Positions 1 through 8,668 of a stretch of DNA of 64,000 nt are shown here, in pieces (within the stretch, counting starts at the first letter, position 1; each line of letters starts with the position of its first letter). Source of the DNA: Paenibacillus puerhi (GTDB lineage: Bacteria > Bacillota > Bacilli > Paenibacillales > NBRC-103111). The notes under the pieces were generated by a model. It searched no databases. It was not told where the DNA came from and worked only from the letters and a program-made list of their open reading frames with translations. The stretch covers positions 62,001 to 126,000 of the forward strand of contig NZ_WUWM01000006.1 in assembly GCF_009846885.1 (NCBI RefSeq), read 5' to 3'. The position numbers and the translations under genes are program-made.

Positions 1-1785
1 CCTGGCCTGTACTCAGCTGTCCTGGAAATGCTGGCTTCGGCTGACGACTCTTCATCTACCGGCGATGGAGAAGCCGGCAGCTCTCTGAGGGCGGTTACGC
101 TAGGCGGTGAAGCGCTGCGTCCATCACTAGTTACGCGCAGTAAGCAAATCTTGCCCCATGTGCAAATTTTTAACGAATACGGGCCTACGGAATGCAGTGT
201 CATCGCTACCTGCAACCGTGATGTTGATCCGGATGAGCCGATTGCGATCGGACGTCCCATTGCAAACATGCAAGTTCATATTTTGGACCGCAGTGGCAGG
301 TATCAGCCTGTGGGCATACCGGGGGAGCTATACGTCTCCGGGATCGGCTTGGCTCGGGGCTATTGGCGACGGCCAGAGCTGACGGCAGCCTCATTCATAA
401 CGCATCCAAACGAAAAGAACGTCAGAATGTACCGGACCGGTGATCTGGCCCGCTGGCTGCCGGACGGCTCACTGGAGTATATGGGCAGGCTGGATGAGCA
501 AGTCAAGATCCGCGGCTATCGGATCGAGCTGGGTGAAGTCGAAGCGATTCTGGCGGGTATGGAAGAAGTGCTGGAATCGGCAGTCATCGCGCTGGAGGAC
601 AATTTCGGTGGTCATATGCTGTGCGCCTATTATACAGCTGATCGCCCAATTCCGGCCGATGAGCTAAGAATGAGGTTGAGCCGGAAATTGCCCGCCTATA
701 TGCTTCCAGCCCATCTGCTGCAGCTTGAGCGTATGCCTTATACCGTCAACGGCAAACTGGATCGAAAGCAATTGCCTCAGCCCGAGCGCACCGAATGGCT
801 GAAGCCGGAAAGGGCTCCCCGTACAAAGCTGGAGAGGGATTTGGCAGAGATTTGGCGGGATGTGCTGCAGGTACCCCAGGTTGGCATCGACGATAATTTC
901 TTTGATTTAGGCGGCAATTCGTTAAGCTTGATCAACCTTTTATCCCAAATCAACAATCAACTCGAGCTCAGCCTAAAGCTGAACAGCCTATATAACTATC
1001 CGACGATACATCAAATTTCACAGTACATCCAGCAGGAAGAATACAGATTGGCATCCGAGGAGGATGGTTTGTACTTGCTGAATGACAAGAAAGATGTTCA
1101 AATCTTTGCTTTCCCTCCTGTACTGGGATTAGGCATCTTTTATAGTGAAGTCGCTCAGTATCTCGATTCGCATTCCTTTTATTCGTTCGATTTTATCGAG
1201 AGCGAGGATCGTATTGAGCAGTACGCCGACCTCATCGAGCGCATACAACCGGAAGGTCCCTATGTATTGCTCGGATATTCCGCTGGAGGCAATCTCGCTT
1301 TTGAGGTTGCTGTTGAGCTCCAAATACGGAATCATCACGTTTCGGATTTGATTTTGATCGACAGCTATAAAATGGACAACATGACCGCAAAAATTCAATC
1401 CGAAGATCAACAAAACTTGTATAATCAAATTATAGAAGAAGCTAGGCACCATCCGTTTTATCAAAACTTGCTCGAAACCGATTTTTTCAAACAAAAAATA
1501 AAGAACAAAATCATAGCATACACAACCTACTTGCATGGCTTGTTCAATACAAACACGATTTGTGCAAATATTCATTTTGTGGAGGCTGAAAAGGATCGTG
1601 AGGCTTTGGAAGTAAGCAGTTCCATGGACGATCCATTCCACTGGCAAAATTTCACCGTTGCACATTACCGAAGATATCAAGGCTCCGGATCTCACGGGGA
1701 TATGATGGATCCCGAGCACCTGCAGCACAATATGTCGATCATTTCGCAAATTTTAATGTCGAGTTGCCCTGTGACTGTTGTTTAA
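1..1785 (+). CDS. Non-ribosomal peptide synthetase, C-terminal A-PCP-TE part (5-prime partial)
   Basis: The frame is open at base 1, so the gene begins outside the window. In order it carries the C-terminal half of an adenylation domain (NEYGPTE near 172, YRTGDLARW near 430, RIELGEVE near 520, NGKLDR near 748), a carrier domain with the phosphopantetheine serine in FFDLGGNSL (about 895-925), and a type I thioesterase with GYSAGG (about 1272) and a C-terminal GSHGD histidine (about 1687). By family knowledge this is a terminal module: it activates the last amino acid, holds it as a thioester, and releases the finished peptide by hydrolysis or cyclisation in the cytoplasm. Most of the substrate-specifying part of the A domain lies upstream, so no substrate is predicted. 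A hairpin follows the stop. Confidence 0.96.
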   Translation, partial: PGLYSAVLEMLASADDSSSTGDGEAGSSLRAVTLGGEALRPSLVTRSKQILPHVQIFNEYGPTECSVIATCNRDVDPDEPIAIGRPIANMQVHILDRSGRYQPVGIPGELYVSGIGLARGYWRRPELTAASFITHPNEKNVRMYRTGDLARWLPDGSLEYMGRLDEQVKIRGYRIELGEVEAILAGMEEVLESAVIALEDNFGGHMLCAYYTADRPIPADELRMRLSRKLPAYMLPAHLLQLERMPYTVNGKLDRKQLPQPERTEWLKPERAPRTKLERDLAEIWRDVLQVPQVGIDDNFFDLGGNSLSLINLLSQINNQLELSLKLNSLYNYPTIHQISQYIQQEEYRLASEEDGLYLLNDKKDVQIFAFPPVLGLGIFYSEVAQYLDSHSFYSFDFIESEDRIEQYADLIERIQPEGPYVLLGYSAGGNLAFEVAVELQIRNHHVSDLILIDSYKMDNMTAKIQSEDQQNLYNQIIEEARHHPFYQNLLETDFFKQKIKNKIIAYTTYLHGLFNTNTICANIHFVEAEKDREALEVSSSMDDPFHWQNFTVAHYRRYQGSGSHGDMMDPEHLQHNMSIISQILMSSCPVTVV

Positions 1786-1802
1786 CAGGACTAGCAAAGA
1801 TG

Positions 1803-1842
1803 AATAAGAAGGGGCTGTCCTTTCGGGGCAGCCCGCCTTATT
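1803..1842 (+). terminator. Rho-independent terminator-like hairpin after the NRPS gene
   Basis: Outer arms AATAAG/CTTATT and inner arms GGGGCTG/CAGCCC enclose a short loop, starting 18 bases after the NRPS stop and ending 40 bases before the response regulator. It probably separates the two transcription units. The U-rich tail is weak. Confidence 0.6.
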
Positions 1843-1882
1843 CCATGAGGGACTAATGGACTGAGGGACTGAGGGGATTTCT

Positions 1883-2566
1883 ATGACCAATAAGTATAAC
1901 CTTTTGATTATTGAAGATGACAAGGATCTAGCGGATGCCATGAGAAAGCTGCTTGACAAGTGGGGGTATCACATAGCAATCTGCGAGGACTTTGAATATA
2001 TCATGAAGTGCTTTAATGAAGTTGAACCCCATATTGTCTTACTGGATATTAATATCCCAGCGTTTGACGGCTTTTACTGGTGTAAGAAAATAAGGGAGGT
2101 ATCCAAGGTGCCCATTGTTTTCGTAACATCCAGAGACAGCAATATGGATATTGTCATGGCGATGAATAGCGGGGGAGACGATTACATCCAGAAGCCTTTT
2201 GATAGCCACGTCCTTGTTGCCAAACTGCAAGCCATTATACGTCGTACTTATGAGTATCAAACGGTCGAAACAAGCCTGATTGAGTACAATCAAGTCATTC
2301 TTAATCTAAATGACACAAAATTGTATTTTGGCGAAAAAAACGTCGAGTTAACGAAGAATGAATTTAGAATACTAAAAACAATGATGGAGAATAATGGTAA
2401 AGTCGTGTCCAGAGACAGCTTAATGAAACAACTTTGGGATGACGATCTCTATGTCAATGAGAACACGCTCACGGTTAACATGAACCGTTTGAGAAAAAAA
2501 CTGGAGGAGCTCGGGGTATACGATTTTATTCAAACCAAAAAAGGAATGGGTTACCTGGTCCCATGA
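1883..2566 (+). CDS. OmpR-family response regulator, BceR-like
   Basis: A 227-residue DNA-binding response regulator. The receiver domain (about 1-120) has the acidic pocket IIEDD, the phospho-acceptor Asp55 in IVLLDINIP, and a KPF lysine near 107. The winged-helix output domain (about 130-226) ends in TKKGMGYLVP. The DGFYWCKKIR and RDSNMDIVMAM stretches resemble regulators of the BceR group, which control peptide-antibiotic detoxification ABC transporters. Its stop overlaps the start of the kinase by four bases (ATGA), so the pair is co-transcribed. A BceAB-type transporter, the usual partner, is not present downstream. It lies next to an NRPS gene, so a role in sensing or tolerating a peptide is possible but only inferred. 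Confidence 0.92.
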   Translation: MTNKYNLLIIEDDKDLADAMRKLLDKWGYHIAICEDFEYIMKCFNEVEPHIVLLDINIPAFDGFYWCKKIREVSKVPIVFVTSRDSNMDIVMAMNSGGDDYIQKPFDSHVLVAKLQAIIRRTYEYQTVETSLIEYNQVILNLNDTKLYFGEKNVELTKNEFRILKTMMENNGKVVSRDSLMKQLWDDDLYVNENTLTVNMNRLRKKLEELGVYDFIQTKKGMGYLVP

Positions 2567-3585
2567 GATTGTTTGATTATATTCGTATACAGAAACTGTG
2601 GCTGCTGAGTCTCGCCGTCATCATGATGGTCCTGAACAGTATTTTGTTTAGCAGCTTGTCACTGAACAAAGGCATTCAGGATATTGTCTATTTGAACCTC
2701 CTCATCATGACGATCCAGGCTGTTTTTTTCATTTATGGTTTCATCCGGCACAAACGAAACTATGCAAGCTTACTCCAGCATGCCAAGGGTAACCCGGCTC
2801 AACATGCCCATAATAGCGATTTCTATTTGGAGCTTTTTGCCGCATTAGTGGAGGAAAAGAAGCGAGTTTTTGCCCAAAAAGAAGAGGATTATAAGAAAAA
2901 CATGAATGAGACTCAGGAGTATATGACGCAGTGGGTGCACGACATCAAGGTCAATCTTGCGGTATGCGACCTGCTCTTGGAGGAGCTTGAGAACAATTAT
3001 GAGCTTCGAAATCAGATGGAACAAATGAAGTACAGAATTCATCAAGTCCTTCAGATCACCCGTGCCAACCATTATGATCAAGATATGGCCGCGACAGAAG
3101 TAGATGTATGTCTTGAGATTAGGAGGGCCATTAAACATAATGCGTTGTTCTTCATCCATAAAAATATTGAAATCCAAACCAATCTACACCCTTTTACCGT
3201 CATTAGCGACCAAAAATGGGTTTTCGATATACTTTGTCAAATCCTAAACAATTGCAGTAAATATACGCCTCATGGCGGTCAGCTTTTGATATCCGCTCAA
3301 GAAGAAGAGACAGCTTATTACGTACGCATTCGGGATAACGGAGTAGGCATTCCAAAAGGGGATATCCCACGAATTTTTGATAAAGGCTTCACCGGTAAGA
3401 ACGGAAGGTCGGGAACCAAATCTACGGGGATGGGGCTTTATTATGCGAAAAAAATGGCCGACCGCTTGTGCATAAGCATTGAGGTTGAAAGCAAAGAGGG
3501 GGCGTACACGGAATTTACCCTGATTTTTTATAAGCTTTCCGATTATTTTACGATTTCCTCCTCAAGAAACAATATGAAGCTGTAG
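2563..3585 (+). CDS. Intramembrane-sensing histidine kinase, BceS-like
   Basis: A 340-residue sensor kinase. Two transmembrane helices (about 12-34 and 42-62) are joined by only a few residues, so there is no extracellular sensor domain; this is the hallmark of BceS-type kinases. The phospho-acceptor is His126 in WVHDIKVNL. The ATPase domain shows an N box (NNCSKYTPHGG), DNGVGIP, a FDKGFTG F box and GMGLYYAKK. Kinases of this class normally take their signal from a BceAB transporter encoded beside them, which is absent here. It overlaps the upstream regulator gene by four bases and phosphorylates it by inference. The gene ends in front of a convergent glycosyltransferase gene. Confidence 0.92.
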   Translation: MRLFDYIRIQKLWLLSLAVIMMVLNSILFSSLSLNKGIQDIVYLNLLIMTIQAVFFIYGFIRHKRNYASLLQHAKGNPAQHAHNSDFYLELFAALVEEKKRVFAQKEEDYKKNMNETQEYMTQWVHDIKVNLAVCDLLLEELENNYELRNQMEQMKYRIHQVLQITRANHYDQDMAATEVDVCLEIRRAIKHNALFFIHKNIEIQTNLHPFTVISDQKWVFDILCQILNNCSKYTPHGGQLLISAQEEETAYYVRIRDNGVGIPKGDIPRIFDKGFTGKNGRSGTKSTGMGLYYAKKMADRLCISIEVESKEGAYTEFTLIFYKLSDYFTISSSRNNMKL

Positions 3586-3675
3586 GAATAAATATCGATG
3601 ATCTAGATATGAATAGTTTCCCCCATGTACCTTCAAATTAACGCGATGTCGTGTTAAATAAAATGAACATAAAGA

Positions 3676-3702
3676 AGGCTGTCGATACTTTCTCGACAGT
3701 CT
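3676..3702 (-). terminator. Terminator of the glycosyltransferase gene
   Basis: A 10-bp stem (AGACTGTCGA on the minus strand, with one G-U pair) and a 7-base loop, followed on the minus strand by TTCTTT. It lies about 50 bases past the stop of the minus-strand glycosyltransferase and between two convergent genes. Confidence 0.65.
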
Positions 3703-3753
3703 GACCATCCATAATAGGAATACCTCTCTCATTTAGGTTTCATGTTAGAAATG

Positions 3754-4956
3754 TTAGATATGGTTTTGTCTTTTAAATTCGAAAATCTCATCAACAGCTT
3801 GATGAGACCCGCCAGATTTTCGAAAGGATTCCTTCATCGTTGCAGCAACTTCCTTGAAGGATGAATGACTTAACACATGATCTACGGCTTCTCGCAGCTG
3901 ATTTGCAGTCAAGCCTTGCATCTGCAATTGAATGCCAGCTCCGATTTTGGCGACTTGCCCCGCAATGATCGGCTGATCTGCGCTTTGTGGAATTACAATT
4001 AGCGGAACACCGCAATACAAGCCTTCAGTGGTACTGTTCATACCTCCATGTGTAATAAAAAGTTTCGTGTATTGCAGAACATCCGTTTGTGGAACGTAAT
4101 TTTTTACAATGAAATTAGCGGGAATTTCCCCTAAGTCAGAAATAGAGGTGCTATTGCCAATAGATAGGACAATCGTATGATCCGTGTTTCCCAATGCTTC
4201 AAAACATAGCTTATAAAAATCTAATGCTTGGTTAAAGACTGTACCTAACGAAATATAAATGGGGTTCTTTTCTTTGATCAAGGTCATGTCGAAGTCCTCA
4301 TTCGTTACGCATGCTGAGATAGACGGGCCTACAAACTTAAAAGATTGATCGAATGTTTCTACATTTGGTTGAAACTCCTTTGTTGTATAAACGATTGTAA
4401 TCGGTGCAGGATTAAAGAATACTTCGTAAGGCGAATGAATCTCCACATGATAACTGTCTTTCACCTTAGCTGTCAGGCTTTGATAAGTGTCGATTATCGG
4501 TTTCACGATCTCTTCTGGGACTGTCGTAGAAAAATTCTCTAACGCTTGATCAAATGATACATTGGAAAGGGCAAAAGAAGTGCAAGAATTGATTGCAGGA
4601 AGTTTAAGAATTTGAGCGAGAATACGTCCACAACCTAACATGGAATCATGGATGATATAATCAAAATGCTCTCCTTTGATTTGTTCAAGAACGCTTGGAA
4701 TGACGATATCAGCCGTAAGTAATAGACCGTTGACTTCTTGGTATAAATAGTCTCTTCCACCTGAGAGAAAGGCTTTAATTAATGTTTGATCATCAAAGGT
4801 TCGTACTGTAGCTCCAAGCTTCTCAATTCGCTCCCGAAAAGCTTCTATGGTAAAGTACACGACCTCTTCACCGCGTGAAATTAACTCTTGCACAACGCCT
4901 ATAGTTGGATTGATGTGTCCCTCTGATCCAATACAAATAAATAATACGCGCGCCAT
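3754..4956 (-). CDS. MGT-family (GT1) UDP-glycosyltransferase
   Basis: About 400 residues with the GT-B fold of macrolide/flavonoid glycosyltransferases such as Bacillus YjiC. The N-terminal acceptor domain begins ARVLFICIGSEGHINP. The C-terminal donor domain carries YVPQTDVLQ and the nucleotide-sugar signature HGGMNSTTEGL followed by PQSADQP. By family it transfers a sugar from a UDP-sugar to a small hydrophobic acceptor, often to inactivate a macrolide or modify a natural product. Three starts are possible (GTG 4965, ATG 4962, ATG 4956). The AAGGAG at 4966-4971 is best spaced for the ATG at 4956. The open frame upstream is the tail of a broken dehydrogenase on the same strand, so the promoter may lie within that debris. 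Confidence 0.9.
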   Translation of the reverse strand: MARVLFICIGSEGHINPTIGVVQELISRGEEVVYFTIEAFRERIEKLGATVRTFDDQTLIKAFLSGGRDYLYQEVNGLLLTADIVIPSVLEQIKGEHFDYIIHDSMLGCGRILAQILKLPAINSCTSFALSNVSFDQALENFSTTVPEEIVKPIIDTYQSLTAKVKDSYHVEIHSPYEVFFNPAPITIVYTTKEFQPNVETFDQSFKFVGPSISACVTNEDFDMTLIKEKNPIYISLGTVFNQALDFYKLCFEALGNTDHTIVLSIGNSTSISDLGEIPANFIVKNYVPQTDVLQYTKLFITHGGMNSTTEGLYCGVPLIVIPQSADQPIIAGQVAKIGAGIQLQMQGLTANQLREAVDHVLSHSSFKEVAATMKESFRKSGGSHQAVDEIFEFKRQNHI

Positions 4957-4984
4957 CTCCATCACTCCTTAAGGCTGATAAATT

Positions 4985-5837
4985 AACAATCCTACGACAA
5001 TCGGGACGTGGCGTCAAAGGCGCATGCCAAGCAGCCTCGCTGTCTTCAAGAACAAACTCCGTAGTGGCGATTTTAATGTCCTCTTCGGCGATCATATCAA
5101 ATACACTTTTCACGGCTGAAAGCATTTCAGACTTAGAAACACTCTTATTGTCTGGATGAAGTTCCAATGATGATTATAGTTACTTGTCGGAGCGAATAAA
5201 AGTTGCAAACTCTCGAAGCTGACGAGGCCATTACACTTGATATGACTATGGACGATGGACAAGAATTGTTTGAAAACGCCATAAATTCTGTCGTAACGGG
5301 AGGTGCGGATGTTGGTTTGGATTACCTTTGAGGGGATAGTGCCATTTCCATCATGTCAGCTATTGCTAAGATAAATTCAGAATTCACAACACTTTTTATG
5401 AGACTGCTGGTTGCCCCAGTTCCTCCATTAATCAGAACATTTTGGCCAGGTTTAAAGCGAACTCGAAATACCAATGCAGCCCATGATGACATAGCTGTGT
5501 TGGCGAAAGCGGCAGCAGTAATATCATCAATTCCATCTGGAAACGGACAATCTGCTTTTCGCTGACGACTGTTTGCTCAGCCAAGCTACCATAAGAAGCA
5601 GGAGGTAGCGCAAAGTATACGCGAGATCCATCTTCCAAAGTACCGACACCGTCAATACGCGATAATTGGAAAGTTCATTTCTGATAACTAATGCATACCC
5701 ATTGAACCGAACTTGCTGACTCGACTTAAGGCTACTTGAGAAACGTTAATAAAAAATAGTCCGCTTGTTGGGACGGGGGAATCAAAATGACTATATTCGG
5801 GAATTGCCCCTGTTTGTCTTACGATAGCTGCTTTCAT
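4985..5837 (-). pseudogene. Zinc-type/quinone oxidoreductase (MDR) remnant with an inverted middle part
   Basis: Three collinear pieces of one medium-chain dehydrogenase can be read. The N-terminus is on the minus strand from 5837 (MKAAIVRQTGAIPEY), continuing with frame changes (DGSRVYFALPPASYGSLAEQ, then PGQNVLINGGTGATSSL near 5395). The C-terminus is also on the minus strand (SVSKSEMLSAVKSVFDMIAE, then DSEAAWH, about 5140-4990). The expected middle (QTLEADEAITLD, then GGADVGLDYL, then GDSAISIMSAIAK) is readable only on the plus strand, about 5163-5390, with stops where CAA (near 5196) and TGG (near 5328) codons would be expected. The simplest reading is an inversion of about 230 bp plus point decay. 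It cannot make an enzyme. Two opposed paralogue fragments are an alternative. Confidence 0.75.
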
Positions 5838-5860
5838 AGATAACATCCTTCCCTCTTGTA

Positions 5861-5913
5861 TTATGTGCATATTGCACATAAATTACAATAACATAATTAT
5901 GTGTAATATGCAC
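5861..5913. promoter_or_regulatory. Double palindrome upstream of the dehydrogenase remnant, likely repressor operator
   Basis: TTATGTGCA and TGCACATAA form a 21-bp palindrome with nine perfectly paired bases per arm (5861-5881). A second related element, TTATGTGTAATATGCAC, follows at 5897-5913. It lies about 24 bases before the ATG of the broken dehydrogenase. This is typical of MarR/HxlR/TetR-type operators, but no cognate regulator gene is adjacent. Confidence 0.5.
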
Positions 5914-6165
5914 GCATTTTATTTTGTAGTAAGGGGTACTCCCAGCGAAGCTGTCATGAAGTGCCAAGTATCATAATAGAGGTAGAGCTAGCAGAACGCG
6001 GCCGAGCTAAATCAGAAGCAAAAGATGAAACTGCTAAAAATAGGATTAAACCGTTATTGACTGATCGTACGAACGTCATGTTCATCTGCTCGGACGTTGG
6101 ACCCAAAGCGAAAGCCTGCAGTTGCCGCTGGGTTCCCCGGTGGGATTTACATCTTAGTCGAGGGT
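5914..6165. other. Stretch without a recognisable gene
   Basis: Overlapping short frames exist on both strands, but none has family motifs or a ribosome binding site. It sits between two gene remnants and is probably decayed coding DNA, perhaps the missing body of the SDR gene whose tail follows. Confidence 0.4.
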
Positions 6166-6300
6166 ATTGACAGGCAAGTCCAATGTGACCGGAGTATACT
6201 ACTCCGAGAATGGAAGGCCCATGCTTGCCTCCGAACAAGTAAGTGCCCTCGACTTCAGCCATCGAGTCGCGGCCGAGACCCGTAAACTACTCGCATCATG
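6166..6300 (+). pseudogene. C-terminal fragment of a short-chain dehydrogenase/reductase
   Basis: The plus-strand frame reads TGKSNVTGVYYSENGRPM and then RVAAETRKLLA. This matches the C-terminal end of a classical SDR oxidoreductase subgroup (TGKYF...NGKP type, followed by a final helix). The Rossmann motif TGxxxGIG, the catalytic YxxxK and a start codon are all absent upstream, so only the last 45 or so residues remain. The frame runs on without homology to 6361. It belongs to the decay zone around the broken dehydrogenase. Confidence 0.55.
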
Positions 6301-6558
6301 TTATCCGATGTTGATAGTAGGTTTACCTATTCGAATCCTCATGGAAGAAAAATACCGATAGGGGAAATCGAAAGATTATAATTGCATCAACTTTGCGGAT
6401 GGTGTCAGCTTGGCTGGTACTACCCCTAATGAGAAAGGGAGCCCTGCACATGTTTAGAGAGCAAACTGCTATTAAGTTTACATAATATAAATTATGTAAT
6501 TTTGAACGGTGTATTTTATTTTGCACAGTTAACTACTAATGGAATTAATTAATTTACT

Positions 6559-7035
6559 TTGGATGTAAACTCCCAAGCTTTTGGGTTTATTTTGAGTGGA
6601 TTAGTGCCTGAAAGTTGGGGGACAGAAAGGTTGATAATTAAAGACCTTACAATTGATCTTGTGCCTATTGTTCAAGATTTATTTGAATCAAGCCAGTTTA
6701 TTGGACAATGGGACGGAAATTTTGAGCGAGAGCCTGATTACATTATGAAGCGCTTGGTTGAAGGTGATTTGCCTCCTAACGGCTTTAAGGACAATAATAA
6801 AATTCAAACAATTCAGCACTCCGAAAGCCGGAATGTTATTGGATTTTTGTCCTTTTATCATGGCTTTCCAGACGAAGATACCGTTTATGTTGTGTTCATG
6901 TTCATTGAGAATTCTTATCAAAAAAAGGGGAATGCTTAGGAAGTAATAAAGGGTTTGACTAATGAATTGAAACATTTAAATCATAAAACCATGAGGCAGT
7001 GTATTCCCAAGATACTTATGCAAACTTGGAGTTAG
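6559..7035 (+). pseudogene. GNAT acetyltransferase interrupted by a stop codon
   Basis: The frame from a TTG at 6559 reads like a RimJ-type GNAT protein: WGTERLIIKDLT near residue 20, EPDYIMKRLVEGDLPPNG, then ESRNVIGFLSFYHGF. It runs into TAG at 6937-6939 exactly in the acetyl-CoA loop (NSYQKKGNA). Past that stop the same frame continues with family-like sequence (EVIKGLTNELKHLNHKT) to a second stop at 7035, but the last strand is degenerate. No clear ribosome binding site precedes the start. A functional 126-residue product is unlikely because half of the acetyl-CoA site is missing. A single sequencing error at the TAG would restore only part of the gene. Confidence 0.7.
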
Positions 7036-7761
7036 AGATAGTAATAAAGTAGGTGATCGATAAATTATCGTGGGACGATTTACGTTATATGGTACAAAAT
7101 CTATTGAAAGCGGGTTATGAATTAATCACAGCATTATAAAACTCAACAAACGAGAATAATCTGGTTTTTACACGATGAGTAGATCAGGGCCGAAAGAGTT
7201 CAATAAGCTGGTAAGCACGGGACAATACATATCCAGAAACCCGGATACGGGAATCTCACTACATACTTTTTCACAAAACCCGTATTTTGTACATATGTAC
7301 ATAAATCTGAATAAACCCTTATACACTGATGATGTGCAGCGACAAGAACATGCCCCTATTAGCGACAAGAACATGCCCTTATCCTCGAGTCAAAAAAGCA
7401 GCAGTGTAAGAGTATTAACACTTTCGATTTGAACTTTTCTAAATACTATATTAATTCATATATCCCCATTTTCTATATTGGCTTGCTTTATAATAGTGTA
7501 ATGGCGAGGTTAATTGATAGTCAGTATTGTGAATACTGAAGCGTGATACAGCATCAGTAATTGCCCTTTCTTTAAATGCGATATGAATGCATTTTCCTGC
7601 AAATTAGGGAAATTTCCATGTATTTTTCCAGAAAGTCAATCCCTATTTGCCCTGTACATGAACATTTCTAAAAAATAAATGCCTAATTTCTGCTTTAGCC
7701 ATAACTTACTTTCAAAACATCGTTCTAACACCAATAGACGTGCTGCTTAAAGTTAAAGTCG
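7036..7761. other. About 730 bp without a supported gene
   Basis: AT-rich sequence. A 28-codon frame (GTG near 7053, reading KLSWDDLRYMVQNLLKAGYE) could be a gene tail, but no family was recognised. The 86-codon open frame at 7175-7432 has no ribosome binding site and runs across the short tandem repeat, so it is not called. Confidence 0.4.
7338..7383. repeat. Two tandem 23-bp repeats
   Basis: The unit AGCGACAAGAACATGCCC plus five bases occurs twice head to tail (7338-7360 and 7361-7383), differing at two positions. No larger array is visible. Internal repeats of this size occur near the ends of some insertion sequences, but no transposase is next to it. Confidence 0.6.
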
Positions 7762-7792
7762 AAGACGCTGCCGGTTAAATGGGCAGCATCTT
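7762..7792 (-). terminator. Terminator-like hairpin after arsM
   Basis: Arms AAGACGCTGCC and GGCAGCATCTT (one G-U pair) enclose a 9-base loop, 63 bases beyond the arsM stop. On the minus strand it is followed by a T-rich but interrupted stretch, so termination strength is uncertain. Confidence 0.5.
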
Positions 7793-7854
7793 ATTAATAG
7801 TCCGCAATATCATGTTCGGATCAGCACGGCTGTAACAGCTAGGTCCTTCATGAT

Positions 7855-8655
7855 TCAAGGCTTTATAGCACGTATGGCTGCGGACACCAGGTATTGTTCT
7901 ACATTTGCGCCAGGAATCCAATCCTTGATGAACGTCCTGGATTCGTCTTTTGGCTCGATCTCAATTTGGGTAAACCCGCATTGCGCAAGCATGGCTTCCA
8001 GTTCGCCGATGGAGGAAGCTCCTGAAATGCACCCTGAATAGATACGGTCGATATCCTGTTTGATTTCATCCGGAAAATCGGCCGTTGCCACGACATCCGA
8101 TATAGCCAGTCTGCCGCCGTCACGCAGCACACGGAACGCTTCGTCAAAAACCTGCTGCTTCGATGGGGACAGATTAATGACACAATTTGAAATAATCACG
8201 TCAACCGAGTGGTCCTGAACCGGTAGATGCTCGATCTCGCCCAGCCGAAATTCCGTATTGGTAAATCCGCTTTTGCTGGCATTTTCGCGGGCGCGGCTGA
8301 CCATTTCCGGTGTCATATCTACACCAATGACGCGGCCGGAAGCGCCCACCTGACGGGAGGCAAGAAAGCAATCAAACCCGCCTCCGCTGCCCAAGTCCAG
8401 CACGACTTCCCCCGGTTGCAAAGCGGCAATGGCTTGCGGATTGCCACAACCGAGGCCCAGGTTCGCCCCATCCGGAACGGCCGTTAATTCTTCTGACGAG
8501 TAGCCCATTTTAGCGGAAACATCCGCGGCCGACTCACAGCAAGCATTGGCTGGCTCTGGCGCACAACAGGACCCCGCCCCTACATCCTGTAAGGCGATCT
8601 CCTTATATCGATTCCGAACGTTTTGTCGAATTTGATCATTACTCACTTGATTCAT
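7855..8655 (-). CDS. arsM: Arsenite S-adenosylmethionine methyltransferase ArsM
   Basis: A 266-residue cytoplasmic enzyme that methylates As(III) with SAM. It starts with the helix QNVRNRYKEIAL, then a cysteine-rich stretch (GSCCAPEPANACCE, residues about 28-41). The SAM-binding motif is VLDLGSGGGFDC, followed by GVDMTPEMV. The conserved arsenic-binding cysteines appear in SNCVINLSP and YSGCISGASS, matching the cysteines of known ArsM enzymes. The start ATG is preceded by AAGGAGTG at good spacing. It is the last gene of the minus-strand arsenic locus, behind a flavin monooxygenase and a broken small gene. With the downstream-acting ArsI and efflux genes it suggests full handling of inorganic and methylated arsenic. 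Confidence 0.96.
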   Translation of the reverse strand: MNQVSNDQIRQNVRNRYKEIALQDVGAGSCCAPEPANACCESAADVSAKMGYSSEELTAVPDGANLGLGCGNPQAIAALQPGEVVLDLGSGGGFDCFLASRQVGASGRVIGVDMTPEMVSRARENASKSGFTNTEFRLGEIEHLPVQDHSVDVIISNCVINLSPSKQQVFDEAFRVLRDGGRLAISDVVATADFPDEIKQDIDRIYSGCISGASSIGELEAMLAQCGFTQIEIEPKDESRTFIKDWIPGANVEQYLVSAAIRAIKP

Positions 8656-8668
8656 GAAAGATCACTCC

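Noticed and set aside
1129..1749. 206-codon minus-strand frame opposite the NRPS thioesterase
   Set aside because: It is the antisense of a domain with clear catalytic motifs, has no ribosome site and no family features.
5954..6262. 102-codon minus-strand frame
   Set aside because: The opposite strand carries an SDR tail with family motifs; the minus frame has none.
7175..7432. 86-codon plus-strand frame containing the 23-bp repeat
   Set aside because: No ribosome binding site, no recognisable domain, and it reads through a non-coding tandem repeat.
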